A stretch of 64,000 nucleotides of DNA. It comes from Stromatinia cepivora. Taxonomy: Eukaryota; Ascomycota; Leotiomycetes; Helotiales; Sclerotiniaceae. Under the pieces are notes generated by a model. That model saw only the letters and a list, made by a program, of their open reading frames with translations. It did not search any database and was not told the DNA's origin. The translations under genes were made by a program, and so were the position numbers. Shown here piece by piece: positions 13,280-23,833 of this stretch (the stretch's first letter is position 1; each line of letters starts with the position of its first letter). Where the stretch lies: NCBI GenBank assembly GCA_014898415.1, contig RCTD01000026.1, forward strand, positions 62,001 through 126,000. Reading direction: 5' to 3'.

Positions 13280-14473
13280 TTAGACTTATTATATAATAAC
13301 AAAAAAGGAATACTCACTTTTTAATTAATATAAAATTTGATAAAAAATGTAATTGATTGGGTATATATCGATATACATTTTTGAAGGATGAAAAGATTGA
13401 TAAATCGAATAATTGTAATATATATAATATATATAACAACTAAAATAAAAGATATATTATTATCAAAACAAAGATTTATAAAGGAAGTAATTTTCTAGCT
13501 TCTATATCTATTCAAAATGAATAATCTAGTCTTATCGAGAAAGAAAAGGGTAATTAATAGTATAAATACCTTTTCCAATTATTCCAAAATAATTATATTT
13601 GTTGTTTATTTATTTTCTATAATAATAAAGTTTTATTCTTTATATAGAATAAGATCTATAAGGAATTGTTATTGTTAAACACTTTTTTCTTTGAAAATAA
13701 CAAATGGATTTAAAGCTTTACTGTTAGCCGAAATACATTCGATAAAAGATATCCAAACCTTCGAACCAGGTTGTTTTTTTGAATAAATTTTTATTGAACA
13801 TTTCCTACTACTAATCTATTAAAACCCCGATCTTTTATAATACCAACTTCATTTATATTCCATCGATTTTCGGCTTTAATATACTTGATTTCAGGAATAT
13901 CAAGGAAACGAAACCATTTCTTAATAATATCAATATTAACATCTAAAATTCATACAGAATCAATCTTTCATTGCTTTTTCGTTCTAATTGCAGAATTCCT
14001 TTTCAAAAAATTATATATCCATTGTTTTCCAAATAAAGAATCCTCTTTTTTTATAAAAAGAAAACATTCCCTTATCTCTCGTATTTGATAATAAATTGAA
14101 TTAATTTCAAAAGTTTCTTATGCTAATATCCAATCTATTAATCATCTCTCCTGAATCGGAACTATCTTTTACTGATTTTATATACTTTTTTGATAAAATA
14201 AATAATTATCAATTCAATTTTGAAATATATTACGAAGAATATTATATTCCAAAAAAATCTTTTGTATTGCAAGTCTATTAGCAATTGTATTTAATATTAT
14301 TGCAATATCATCTTCGATATATGATTTCTTTATAATATAATTAAAATAATTTCAAAATTTCAAATCAATTGATATAATGATTATTGAATTATTAAGGTTT
14401 AAAAATTAAATATTATTATAGCGGTATAATTTTTAAGGTGGCCGGAATGAGGGGATGACCGGAATGTGGGGTA
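13280..14473 (-). mobile_element. Fot1/pogo-type DNA transposon copy 2 (RIP-degraded transposase)
   Basis: The terminal inverted repeat lies at 14439-14471 and is followed by TA. The minus strand then encodes a decayed pogo/Fot1 transposase. It shows a CENP-B-type helix-turn-helix region, the GKQWIYNFLKRN segment and ENRWNINEVGI, where the first catalytic Asp (NMDEAG in the family) has become Asn. FIQKNN follows, and near 13480-13560 the segment KTRLFILNRYRS (family LILDGHGSH, second Asp to Asn). Both catalytic acids are lost by G-to-A changes. The 3' inverted repeat is not found; the element abuts copy 1. Confidence 0.85.
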
Positions 14474-14484
14474 AGGGACTTAAG

Positions 14485-16429
14485 AAGGAAAAACAAAAAG
14501 ATAGGAAAGAGTGTCAACTATCGATTGTGTAGAATAAGGGAGGGAAGGTGAGGTCCTTGATGATCATGATGAATGTGGATCTCTGACCTTGTATGTGATG
14601 TATATATCGATGTCAATTGTGAATATGAGGAGGTGGAACCTAAGTATACTAGCCTGATATTTATCCCTCGTCTAATACGAAAGACCCTCTTCCTTATCTG
14701 AAACTTTTCTCCTCATGGAAACATAGACGGCTCTGAGGCAAGTCTAGGCAAGGTGCTCGGCATCGTGATGTGGCTTCGACACTTGTGGTGTGTGAGCCAA
14801 TGTATGGTATACAGAGACCCACGGAAACCATCTCATTATTTGTCACGCTCATCTACAGTCCGTGCATCTCTACTCCTCGCTTATACCCGAGTACTATTCT
14901 CTTTCCTCCTCTCCACAAGGTAGGAAAGCCCGTTCTCCCTTCCCTTCCTTAATCTTTTCCAGATTTAACACCTAGCCATTTCGATCATCTAGCAGGAGCC
15001 TTCCAGGGCTGCGGCGCTTAATTCTTTGGATGAGATCAATACGATGATAATCTATCTACTGTTGGTATTGAAAGATTGATTTTTTGTTGTTGCTGACTGT
15101 ATATGATTATCGTTATTGTTGTTATTATCGACATCTAATTATCATCATTTCTCATTTCCAATTCATATTTTTCATCTATTCCCTCTCTTATCTTTGCCTC
15201 CACATATCATAATACCCTCGTCAACCTCATTGCTTTCGTTTTCCTCAATATTGAAAACTTTATGCACAAATTTCTCGCATGTGATAGCTATACATTCTCA
15301 ACTACTTGTGCCGATAAACTTGAGAATGAGTGATGAATCGAGAGTGCGCAAGCTTCTTATTCTTACAATTACTTATTGCCAGTTATAAGCAGCAATCAAA
15401 TATAACATCTCTACTTCGATAATACCAATAGAGCTACAAAAAAATTGCAGCAATATCCCCCGCAGATAGCAGAATTTTAAACCTTTGTTGTCAAATCTTT
15501 TGATGCATAAAGATGAGTACCATAAGAAAAGAAAGGTCTAACACAGAACTCTACCTTCAGGATGGACCAAACCATCCATATATAAGCTCCGTCGCCGAGG
15601 CAGCATAGCAGCATGAAACATCGATATCTACTCTAAAGTACTGAAAAGTGAAAGAAGATATTCGAGTAAAGAATGAACCATTTTATATCTATCAAGCGCA
15701 AATATCTCGTACTTTTTGGTCTTCCCTGTATGATGTAAAGATAAAGGCTGTTTTGTATTCTTTATTAGTAAGTGATGAGATTAGCAGTCTTTTTTATATA
15801 TGATATTACTTCATTTTCCCCGTCTTTCTTTTAACTAGATATAAAGATTCTTCCCTTGACATTTTTTCTCCTGTTATCCCTCAGCAACACCGAAAATAGC
15901 AGTTAACGTCAGCCCTCTAGTCTAAATCCTGCTAAGCAGCTTTAGCGAGTAGTCACTCTTCAAACATTAAGCCGCACGCGATTATACCATATACTTTCTA
16001 ACAGAGTAACACAGTATTAACTTACCAGAGATAAAATGCAGCGTTCGGTGAGGTCAATCATGGTCACACATCATGAAGTGAAGTATTGAGAGCAGAAAGG
16101 CAGGTTCTCATTTAAGGAGAAAATTAGAGCTCTCTGGTATTCTACGCCATTACTGACGATGGTTCATCTCCCTCATTAAACGACTGTCCTCATAGATTAT
16201 CAAGAATGATCCATCATGTCTCCCCAGTGCCCACCAAGCAATTGTTCCCATCAATTAACGGTAATGACGCTCAACTTTCCTCAGCAAGGCGCTTGTCCCA
16301 AAACATGACCGATGTTAATCCACTGCTTTTCTCATCTAGCAATCATCTTCACCTATTACCGACAACGATCCACCATCTTTCTCATCATGCCAACATTCCC
16401 ATCTATTTTCAACAATGATTTTCGACATC
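14485..16429. other. Intergenic region, no recognised gene
   Basis: Base composition returns abruptly to normal at about 14,490. Short open frames exist (14770-14952, 15116-15388), but none has a recognisable domain, good start context or supporting splice sites. Nothing else is seen. Confidence 0.5.
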
Positions 16430-18820
16430 TCAGCTCTCTCTCTTCAACAACGCTTCGGCAAGAGCAGGTCTGAGCTCCACCAAACGATTCCAAATCTCTT
16501 CATGATGATCCTTGAATAGTGTTGGTTCTCTTGCTATCATCACGTAGATAGTACACATCCCTCCCTTGAATGGAGCCAATACAGCTCTTGCAATCTGCAT
16601 TCCTCCAAAAAACGCAAAGGCAACCAGGACATCGGCCGTCAAGATATCGCTCGTTTCTACAATAGGTCCAGGCATCAGGGTAACTAAGAGATATGTAGAT
16701 GTTGCTGAAATTCCACCTATGACCAGGGGAAGGTGAGTAATCATCTCGGACAATCCAGTCTCTCTGTGCAGAATGTCCAAACCCGTGCTCATCAATAAGG
16801 TGACACCAACTTGATTAGCTTTCCAGTAAGGAATTCCGTCTAGTGCAATGATTACGAATGCCCAATCGTTAATCTTGGTATGAAGGGCTGCATAAAGAGG
16901 TCCCATGTACGTGAGGAGCGACATTAAAACCGCGGCAGTTGCGGAACGAAAGGGGTCTGTCGGAGCAAGTGACAAATTTTGCATAAGAACCATGGATAGG
17001 TCTTTGAGGAAAAGTGATAAGGAGAGTAACCCTGCTCCGAAACATACGCTTCCGAAGCTAAGTCCAAGGATTCTGCGAATTGACGTTCTTAGAGCTTTTG
17101 ATTCTCCCAGGTCAGGATGGACTTTGAAAATGTGCTTTTGGATGGCGACTGCCGCCAGGGTCTGGCCTAAGGAGGCTATTACTTGAGTAATCCAGTATGT
17201 CACCAAAGATAGTAGGAAAATGACCATAATGTACCTCGAAGGATAAATGTTTCGGTCCTTGGTACATTTCGGAAAATTCGTGTCCCAAAGCTGGCGCATT
17301 GAGTAAAGAACTGATAAATAACCGCCAAACACCACCATTGTCAGTGCGCTAGCAGAGATGCTAAGCGCGAATAAGGACCATGATTTGATGTTAAAGAGCT
17401 CCTGCGCTAAGACCTGTGACCAATGTCTGGTATCGAACCAGATAATGAGCCATGTGACCGAGACTATCGTAAAGATTATGCTGACCAAGGCCGCTGTCGA
17501 GTGGAGATAAAAAACCAGAAGAGTAGCGCTAATCAGTCCGAAAATTGCAGCAGCACCCGAAAGCCATTGCGTTAGGTTGGACTTTCGAAGAAGGAAGCTT
17601 GCGACGAGGACGAAGTGCGACAATAGGAAGGAGATGCCAAAAGATGGCGCGCTAATCGAGGTAGGTCAGCGTCCATGATAGAAGTAAGAAAAGTTAAAGC
17701 AGTGTAGAGGGGTTTAAATAGGGAAGAGGGATGGTCCAATGTATGACAACCTTTGAACACATGACAGCCTTTGAATGAATGACAACCTTTGAATGAATAA
17801 CAACCTTTGAATGAATAACAATCTTTAAATGAATAACAATTTTTGAATGAATAATAATCTTTGAATGAATAATAATCTTTGAATAAATGATAACCTTTGA
17901 ATGAATAATAATCTTTGAATAAATGATAACCTTTGAATGAATAATAATCTTTGAATAAATGATAACCTTTGAATGAATGATAATTTTTGAATAAACGATA
18001 ACCTTTAAATACAGAACAATCTTTGAATACAAAATAATCTTTGAATGAATGACAATCTTTGAATGAATGATAACCTTTGAATGAATGACAACCTTTGAAT
18101 GAATGACAACCTTTGAATGAATGACAACCTTTGAATGAATGACAACCTTTGAATGAATAACAATCTTTAAATGAATAACAATTTTTGAATGAATAATAAC
18201 CTTTGAATGAATAATAATCTTTTGAATAAATGATAACCTTTGAATGAATGATAATTTTTGAATAAATGATAACCTTTAAATACAGAACAATCTTTGAATA
18301 CAAAATAATCTTTGAATGAATGACAATTTTTGAATGAATGATAACCTTTGAATGAATGACAATCTTTGAATGAATGACAACCTTTGAATGAATGACAACC
18401 TTTGAATGTATGACATCTTCTGGATAAACGACAACTCTTGAATGAAAAAACAGTAAAGTGAATTGAAAAATAAACTTACACCCAGATCGTCTTCTTCCTC
18501 AGCAAAGCAGAGGCCTTTCGAACCTCAACCACAGTCATCGGTCCGGTCCCGCAATCAAGTTCGTCCGAGTGGCCAGAGAGGTAGGTGCTTAGAGCAACCT
18601 CCTTCTGGGCCGCAAGGACCGCAACAAGAAGCCCGAAGGCAATTGACGCAACCAGCGACACGATGAATATGATGAGTGCCCAAGGGACACCACCCCCTGG
18701 GACTTCCTTTAGTATGGTGGAAGGACCAGGTAAAGAATTGCCCGAAGGCGAACGAATGGAGGTGCCCGAAGACACACGAGAGGAGTTGCCCGAAGGCGGG
18801 TTTCGACGACGCGAAGGCAT
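16430..18820 (-). CDS. Choline-transporter-like (CTL/Pns1, SLC44) membrane protein
   Basis: Two exons: 18820-18480 and 17651-16430, joined by an 828-bp GTAAGT...TAG intron; the phases agree (2+1) and give 520 residues. It is a multi-spanning membrane protein of the Pns1/CTL family (Choline_transpo); the members' substrate is generally unproven in fungi. Family signatures are SFGSVCFGAGL in the second half and the following NDWAFVIIALDGIPYWKA segment. The first membrane segment is ALIIFIVSLVASIAFGLL, preceded by a polar Ser/Pro-rich cytoplasmic tail. The start chosen is the first ATG in the frame (18818-18820, context GCGCCATGC). The frame stays open upstream to about 18967 with His/Asn/Ser runs but without ATG. 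The intron is packed with an 18-bp minisatellite. Confidence 0.85.
17741..18446 (-). repeat. 18-bp minisatellite inside the CTL gene intron (~39 units)
   Basis: The unit is roughly CCTTTGAATGAATGACAA on the plus strand, repeated head to tail for about 706 bp. Units vary mainly at C/T and G/A positions (GACAACC, GATAATC, AACAATC). Blocks of the same variant order recur about 340 bp apart, so the array grew partly by duplicating multi-unit blocks. Because 18 is divisible by 3, it produces long but meaningless open frames of SFKG/YSFKD-type repeats. Confidence 0.93.
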
Positions 18821-18878
18821 GGCGCCGGGGAGGGGAGAGCGGGGAGACGGAGCGGAGGCGGAGGGGAGATGGGCGGGT

Positions 18879-18891
18879 GGGCTGTTGCTGT

Positions 18892-18924
<33 letters not shown>

Positions 18925-18952
18925 CGTGGTGGTGGTGGTGCGGCGGCGGTCC
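18879..18952 (+). repeat. CTG/TTG trinucleotide tract upstream of the CTL start codon
   Basis: An imperfect (TGYTGT)n run merges into GGTGG and CGGCGG. On the coding (minus) strand it reads as CAG/CAA/CAC-type triplets and would encode Asn/Ser/His runs if translated. It lies between the transcript start side and the first ATG, so it is probably in the 5' UTR. Confidence 0.8.
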
Positions 18953-19353
18953 TGGAGTCGTGGTCAAAGTTTTAAAAGAGAGGGTGTGGGAGAAAGCGAG
19001 ATTAAATAGAACAAACTGATGGACTCGCTTAATTTTTTAGTGGTTTTTTCCCTCATCTTCAAGTGAAGGAAGGAACGAAGATTGAAAATATGGTGAAAAT
19101 GTGAGCTCGATGGTCGATCTACCTGATAAATTAGACTCGATCGCCGATCTACCTAGTAAATTAGGTAGTAAAATTAGGTCCGGTGGGAGACATACTAGGT
19201 AGGAGTCACTGCTTATTTTGTTTGATAAGGAGGGTTGATTTGATTCAAACGTCCCGAGGTCATCAATGAATAATTACATGGAGAGAAGAAAGAAAGGAGA
19301 AGAGAAGAGAAGATTGAAGTTGTAGATCCAAGTGTGTAATGCTGAAGACTTCA

Positions 19354-19463
19354 TTCCACCATTCCACCATTCCACCATTCCACCATTCCACCATTCCACC
19401 ATTCCACCATTCCACCATCCCGCCATCCCACCATTCCACCATCCCGCCATCCCACCATCCCAC
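19354..19463 (+). repeat. 8-bp tandem repeat (CCACCATT)n
   Basis: About 13 units of CCACCATT, the last few varied to CCACCATC/CCGCCATC. The period of 8 makes all three frames repetitive, giving spurious open frames on both strands. Confidence 0.92.
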
Positions 19464-20126
19464 CACTTTATCCTCACAGTCTCAACAGTTACCAATTGCC
19501 AACAATGATGTACCAATGATGTACCAATGATCTACCAGTGATGTGCTAATTGACTTGAAGATGACAGATTTAAGGAAAGAAAAACTCTTATATTGAATCA
19601 AACATTTGAGAGAATTATGATACTTAACCTCAAAATATGGCAACAATGTATCCCAATTTTCTCCTGCTTGATTTGGAAAGAGTCGAAATAGAACCAAAGA
19701 CACTAGATGCCATTACCAATAATACCGCCATGACCATTTACATGTAAGTTGACCATTGACTCTATGGCCGCACGTAATGATATTGGCTATAGATAGGTAG
19801 CATCAATCTATCAAAACCACATGTTCTGAAGACGAAGAACTTAGTGATACCATCAGTGTAATAGAGAGATTGATAGATATCCAAGTTTTTTATAATATCT
19901 GGACGATTTACGGTTACGTGACAATGTTAACTGAAATACAACAGTTCCTACTCACTTTGTGAAGTCCTTGACAGCAGTGGTATTTGAGTTTCAGAGCAAT
20001 GAAATGCCATCTATTTTCTGACCATGCCTTATCTTACCCATGGTTAAGATGAGATGTTCAGGATATTGATTGGCCGATTCTATGGCTAAAGATTTGATGA
20101 TTTGATGGATGATTTGATGTGAGGTT

Positions 20127-20155
20127 AAGAAAGAAAGAAAGAAAGAAAGAAAGAA
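20127..20155 (+). repeat. GAAA microsatellite
   Basis: A run of seven GAAA units following GGTTAA. Confidence 0.9.
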
Positions 20156-20652
20156 AACGTGACAGCGTGACAACGTTTAAGCCACATTAACTCAGCCACT
20201 GTCACGCCTCAATTTCGTGCAAACTGATCTTCGCCTATTGAACATTTCACATGTATACCTATCACCTACCTAGTAGATACTAGGTATACATTAATTGAAT
20301 TTGATAAAAGATTGCCATCATCGTTCCAATACTTATTGTCAATCATGCCCTACCAATTACCCATTATCACCTCAATACCAAGGTACCAACCGTATGGTCT
20401 CATACAGTACTTGTCACGCATGTTCGCAATTTGTTGGTACTTGTTGGTGAATGTTGGTGTTTTGGAAGATATCAAGAATCATCATCTCCTTTCCGCCGCA
20501 CATCTCATCCGCATACTTTCTCCTTCCCATATTCATTCGAAAGTGAGTCGTCAAATGAGAAATTCTTCCACTCAGCCATATACATAGGTCGAAGAACTCA
20601 ATCTCATTGCTCTCAATAACCACTCGGTGCTTTCATTGCCTTTACGGATACC

Positions 20653-22433
20653 ATGTCCAAGACTACTCATTTCTCCATCAAAGAACACACAGTTCCAATA
20701 TGTCACATACGAGAATATCCCGGGTGTACGATCAATCAAGAGGAAATCCTCCATCTTCACGTCAAGCAATACACACCCTTGGAGTATGTACAGAACCCAG
20801 AACGAACTCCGGAAAGCGCAGTGACAATCATGGTCGCGCCTGCGAACTCTATACCCAAGGTAATCAATCAATCCTAGTTCATACCAGTTTCTCCATATTT
20901 GAAATGATAAGATACTTGAACGTTAACAAGATTTGAGGAACTCTACGAGCCACTCTGGGATGAATTATACACGCAAGCAAAATAGCAAGGAGTTTTCATT
21001 CGGGGGATATGGAGTGCAGATGCTGCGAATCTGGGTATGAGTGGTGTGTTGAATGAAGAGAAACTGAGCAATGACCGCAAGTGAGAGAAATACCATGCAT
21101 CACCACACATGTATTGAACCGACGCTTGCATTCTCCACAGAATCTTGGGCCGATCATCCTCGAGACCTTTTCCTTATGATCAATCATTTTCGCACAGAAA
21201 TGCCGAGACCTCTTTTAGGCATAGGTCATAGCTTTGGTGGCTGTCAGATGTGCGTCAAACCTTTGGATTCCCTCATTTCCTTTTGCTTGGTAGATCAGAT
21301 GTAGTTATGCTAACCTAAGTTCAGCACAAATCTAGCTTACCTTCATCCCCGCCTTCTCACCAGCCTCATTCGTAATAACCACAATTCTTTTATTCTGGAC
21401 TTCTCGTTACCAATGCACATCTACACGCCTCTATTTTGTATACCTTCTCATCTTCCCACTCAGCAAAGCCCCTTTTATCTTTTCTGTCTAAGCAAACACC
21501 AGCTAACTCATCTCACAGTTCTCGACCCCGTAATTCAACTCTCCCCACCCCCAACTGGCTTCGCAGGCACCCCTCCATCCGCTATAAACTTTATTACGCA
21601 TCGCTCCGATACCGTAAGCATAATTCGTTTCTTGCCTGCCTATTTCCTCACGCCAAACCCAGTTTGATAAGAACAATTACTTTAAGCATCTACCCCGAGT
21701 CCAAGCTATTCTCAAATCTCTCATCTTTTGATTCCTTGCAGGGCATTTTCTTTTACTTCAAGATCAATGGCTAACAGTTCATCCCCTCTAGTGGCCCAAC
21801 CTCAAGTCCGCCTCCATCACCCACCATAAAGCCTTCAAATCATGGGATCCTCGCGTCTCTGCCCTCATGCTTAAACACGGCTATCGTCCCCTTCCAACCT
21901 CCCTCCATCCCCTTCCCCCGGACGCCAACACGACAGACCCCCCCGTAACACTTGTCAGCACGGGACATCGGGGCGCCCTCACTCAACTGCGACCAAATTT
22001 CTACTCCTGAAAACCTGATGGTCGTATAGAAATCGACAAACAAACACATGCTGATATCGATCCTTTAGCTGCATTTAACCCGCTCTACCGACCAGAACCT
22101 CGGAGTACATGGTACAAGCTTCCGACTTTGCGACCATCAGCCCTGTGGGTCTTGGGTACGAAGACGTATTTGAGCATTGATGAGATGAGAGAGGGAATAA
22201 AGGTTTCTGGCACAGGGATTGGTGGGAGCGGGGGCATAAAAGGAGATAGGGTGAAAGAGGTTTTGGTGGAAGGAGAACATTTGTTTCCATTTGAGGATGT
22301 GCCGGGGACCGGAAAAGCATGTGCTGAATGGTTGGGGGAGGAGATGGATAGGTATCGAAAGATTGAGGAGAAATGGGTGGAGGAGAGGAAGAGTATGTCG
22401 AAAAGGGATCGTATGGTCTTTAGTGAGGAGTAG
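20653..22433 (+). pseudogene. Alpha/beta-hydrolase (Lpx1/AKT2-like family), two in-frame stops
   Basis: Six exons can be traced: 20653-20859, 20938-21076, 21141-21249, 21325-21371, 21519-21613 and 21792-22433. All phases agree when the second intron is read as GC-AG (donor GCAAGT). The encoded protein resembles fungal serine hydrolases of the peroxisomal Lpx1/host-toxin-biosynthesis (AKT2) group. It has an N-terminal HIREYPG segment, the nucleophile elbow GHSFG (exon 3), LDPVIQL after it, and a C-terminal catalytic-His segment EGEHLFPFE. The reading frame is broken by TAG at 20983-20985 and TGA at 22008-22010; the TGA would come from CGA and the TAG possibly from CAG by C-to-T change. Otherwise the gene is well preserved, so loss looks recent. 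Confidence 0.78.
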
Positions 22434-22860
22434 ATGAGAGTGGTGAAGCCACTTGCTGCATTCAAAAATAAATTGTGAGGATGCTGGACTGAGAGTTCGA
22501 TGAGCGGTAATATCGAATTGAGTTTTCATTTCTGCCATGGTACCATTGGATCAATAACTAAACCAAGAAATGACTAGATTGACGTTAGAAGAGGTTTTTC
22601 AATGAATATTTTCATACAGAATTCGAAATTGGTAGCTAGTAGGTTATTTTTTACGTCAAGTTTGTTTAGATGCCTCACGGTTCAATCAAATTACGACGAT
22701 CTGTCGTCAAAACCACGCCGTAATTTATGCATGCAACGACCGACGGACTTGGCCGAAAGATAACTGGCATGCTGTTGGTTTCCCTTTCTGACTGACCTGA
22801 ACTTCATCCTCATTCCATCACATAGTTGCCCAAGTACATTTTGAAACATTCACACCATTA

Positions 22861-23815
22861 TGACAAGCCAATCGTATTTTGAGGTTAAGGAGCATAAGGT
22901 TGAATCTTGCCACACACAAGAATATACTGGCTCAACTATTAACCAGAAGAGGTCCTTTATCTGCATGTTAAACAATACACACCACTGGACAAAACGAAGG
23001 CTTCGCTGAAGGCAGAAGATGCAGTAACAATAATAGATACATATGGGGCAAGGATACCAAAGGTTGGAAGCATGAAGATTTGCACCTTGCTACTATAATA
23101 ATGTTGTAATAGGAACTCTACAAGCCTTTATAGAACAATCTGTATAAGAAGTTCGAAACACGAAATGTTCGTATTCGAGGTATATGGATTGCCAATACTG
23201 CCGGCCTGAGAGTGAATAGCGTAATTGATGGAGGAAAACTCAGCAATGATTGCAAATCGAATGAACCAAAGATAAGAACATTACATTGACGATGAATATA
23301 ATGATAGATTCTTAGATGGATCATACTCGTGATCTGCTACTTATGATCGCTCAATTCTGGAGAGAAATGCCTCGATTTATAGTAGGTATTGGTCACAGCT
23401 TCGGTGGTTGCCAAATATCTGCGAATATTACCCATTTTGGTTCTCTTTCAAGCTGAAATTTGCTCTAGTACAAATCTTGCTTACTTGCACCCCCGTTTGT
23501 TCACCATCTTGATGGACCCTGTCATACAGCTTTGGCACAGATCCTGTAGGTGGCGTGAACTACACCACCTATCGGCAAGACATCTAGCCGAATAGGAAGG
23601 CAGCAGCAAAATCACAAGCAAAAATATCCAAGGCTTGGGATCCTCGCGTACTCGCGAAGATGGTCGAATACAGGTACAGGATTTTACCTACTGCACTCTA
23701 TCCAGATCTCCCTTCTGCAGATCCACCCGTCACGTTGACTACAAACAAGTATTAGGACGTCTTTATCCAATTGCGTGAAAACTTTGCTGTTAGGCAGTAA
23801 GATGGTAGAATCAAA
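22861..23815 (+). pseudogene. Second alpha/beta-hydrolase copy, strongly decayed and 3'-truncated
   Basis: A tandem paralogue of the hydrolase at 20653-22433. Readable pieces in order are an NQ(E)E..LHVKQYTPL segment (about 22940-22990), IRGIWIANTAGL (about 23170-23210), GIGHSFGG (23385-23408), TNLAYLHPRLFTIL with DPVIQL (about 23470-23530), and PPVTLTTNK (about 23725). Frames change repeatedly, introns partly remain, and several stops are present. Similarity ends at about 23815, before the catalytic His region, and cytochrome P450 sequence follows directly. Confidence 0.8.
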
Positions 23816-23833
23816 ATCAATCGTACTATATAT

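Larger units (their letters stand above)
19021..20652. other. Intergenic region with simple repeats
   Basis: It holds an 8-bp satellite (19354-19463) and a GAAA tract (20127-20155). Two similar ~40-bp segments with GATCTACCT..AAATTAG occur around 19110-19170. The open frames here are either repeat-derived or without domain similarity. Confidence 0.5.

Noticed and set aside
17572..18303. 243-codon minus-strand open frame made of SFKG/SFKD repeats
   Set aside because: It is the translation of an 18-bp minisatellite lying in the CTL intron; other frames are open over the same array for the same reason.
17741..18446. CRISPR-like regularly repeated array
   Set aside because: Units are contiguous with no spacers, and the sequence is eukaryotic. 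It is a minisatellite.
18463..19019. Plus-strand open frames opposite CTL exon 1
   Set aside because: They are antisense shadows of the coding exon and the trinucleotide tract, without domain similarity.
19263..19530. Open frames of FHHSTIPP or GGMVEWW repeats
   Set aside because: Produced by the 8-bp tandem repeat in all frames.
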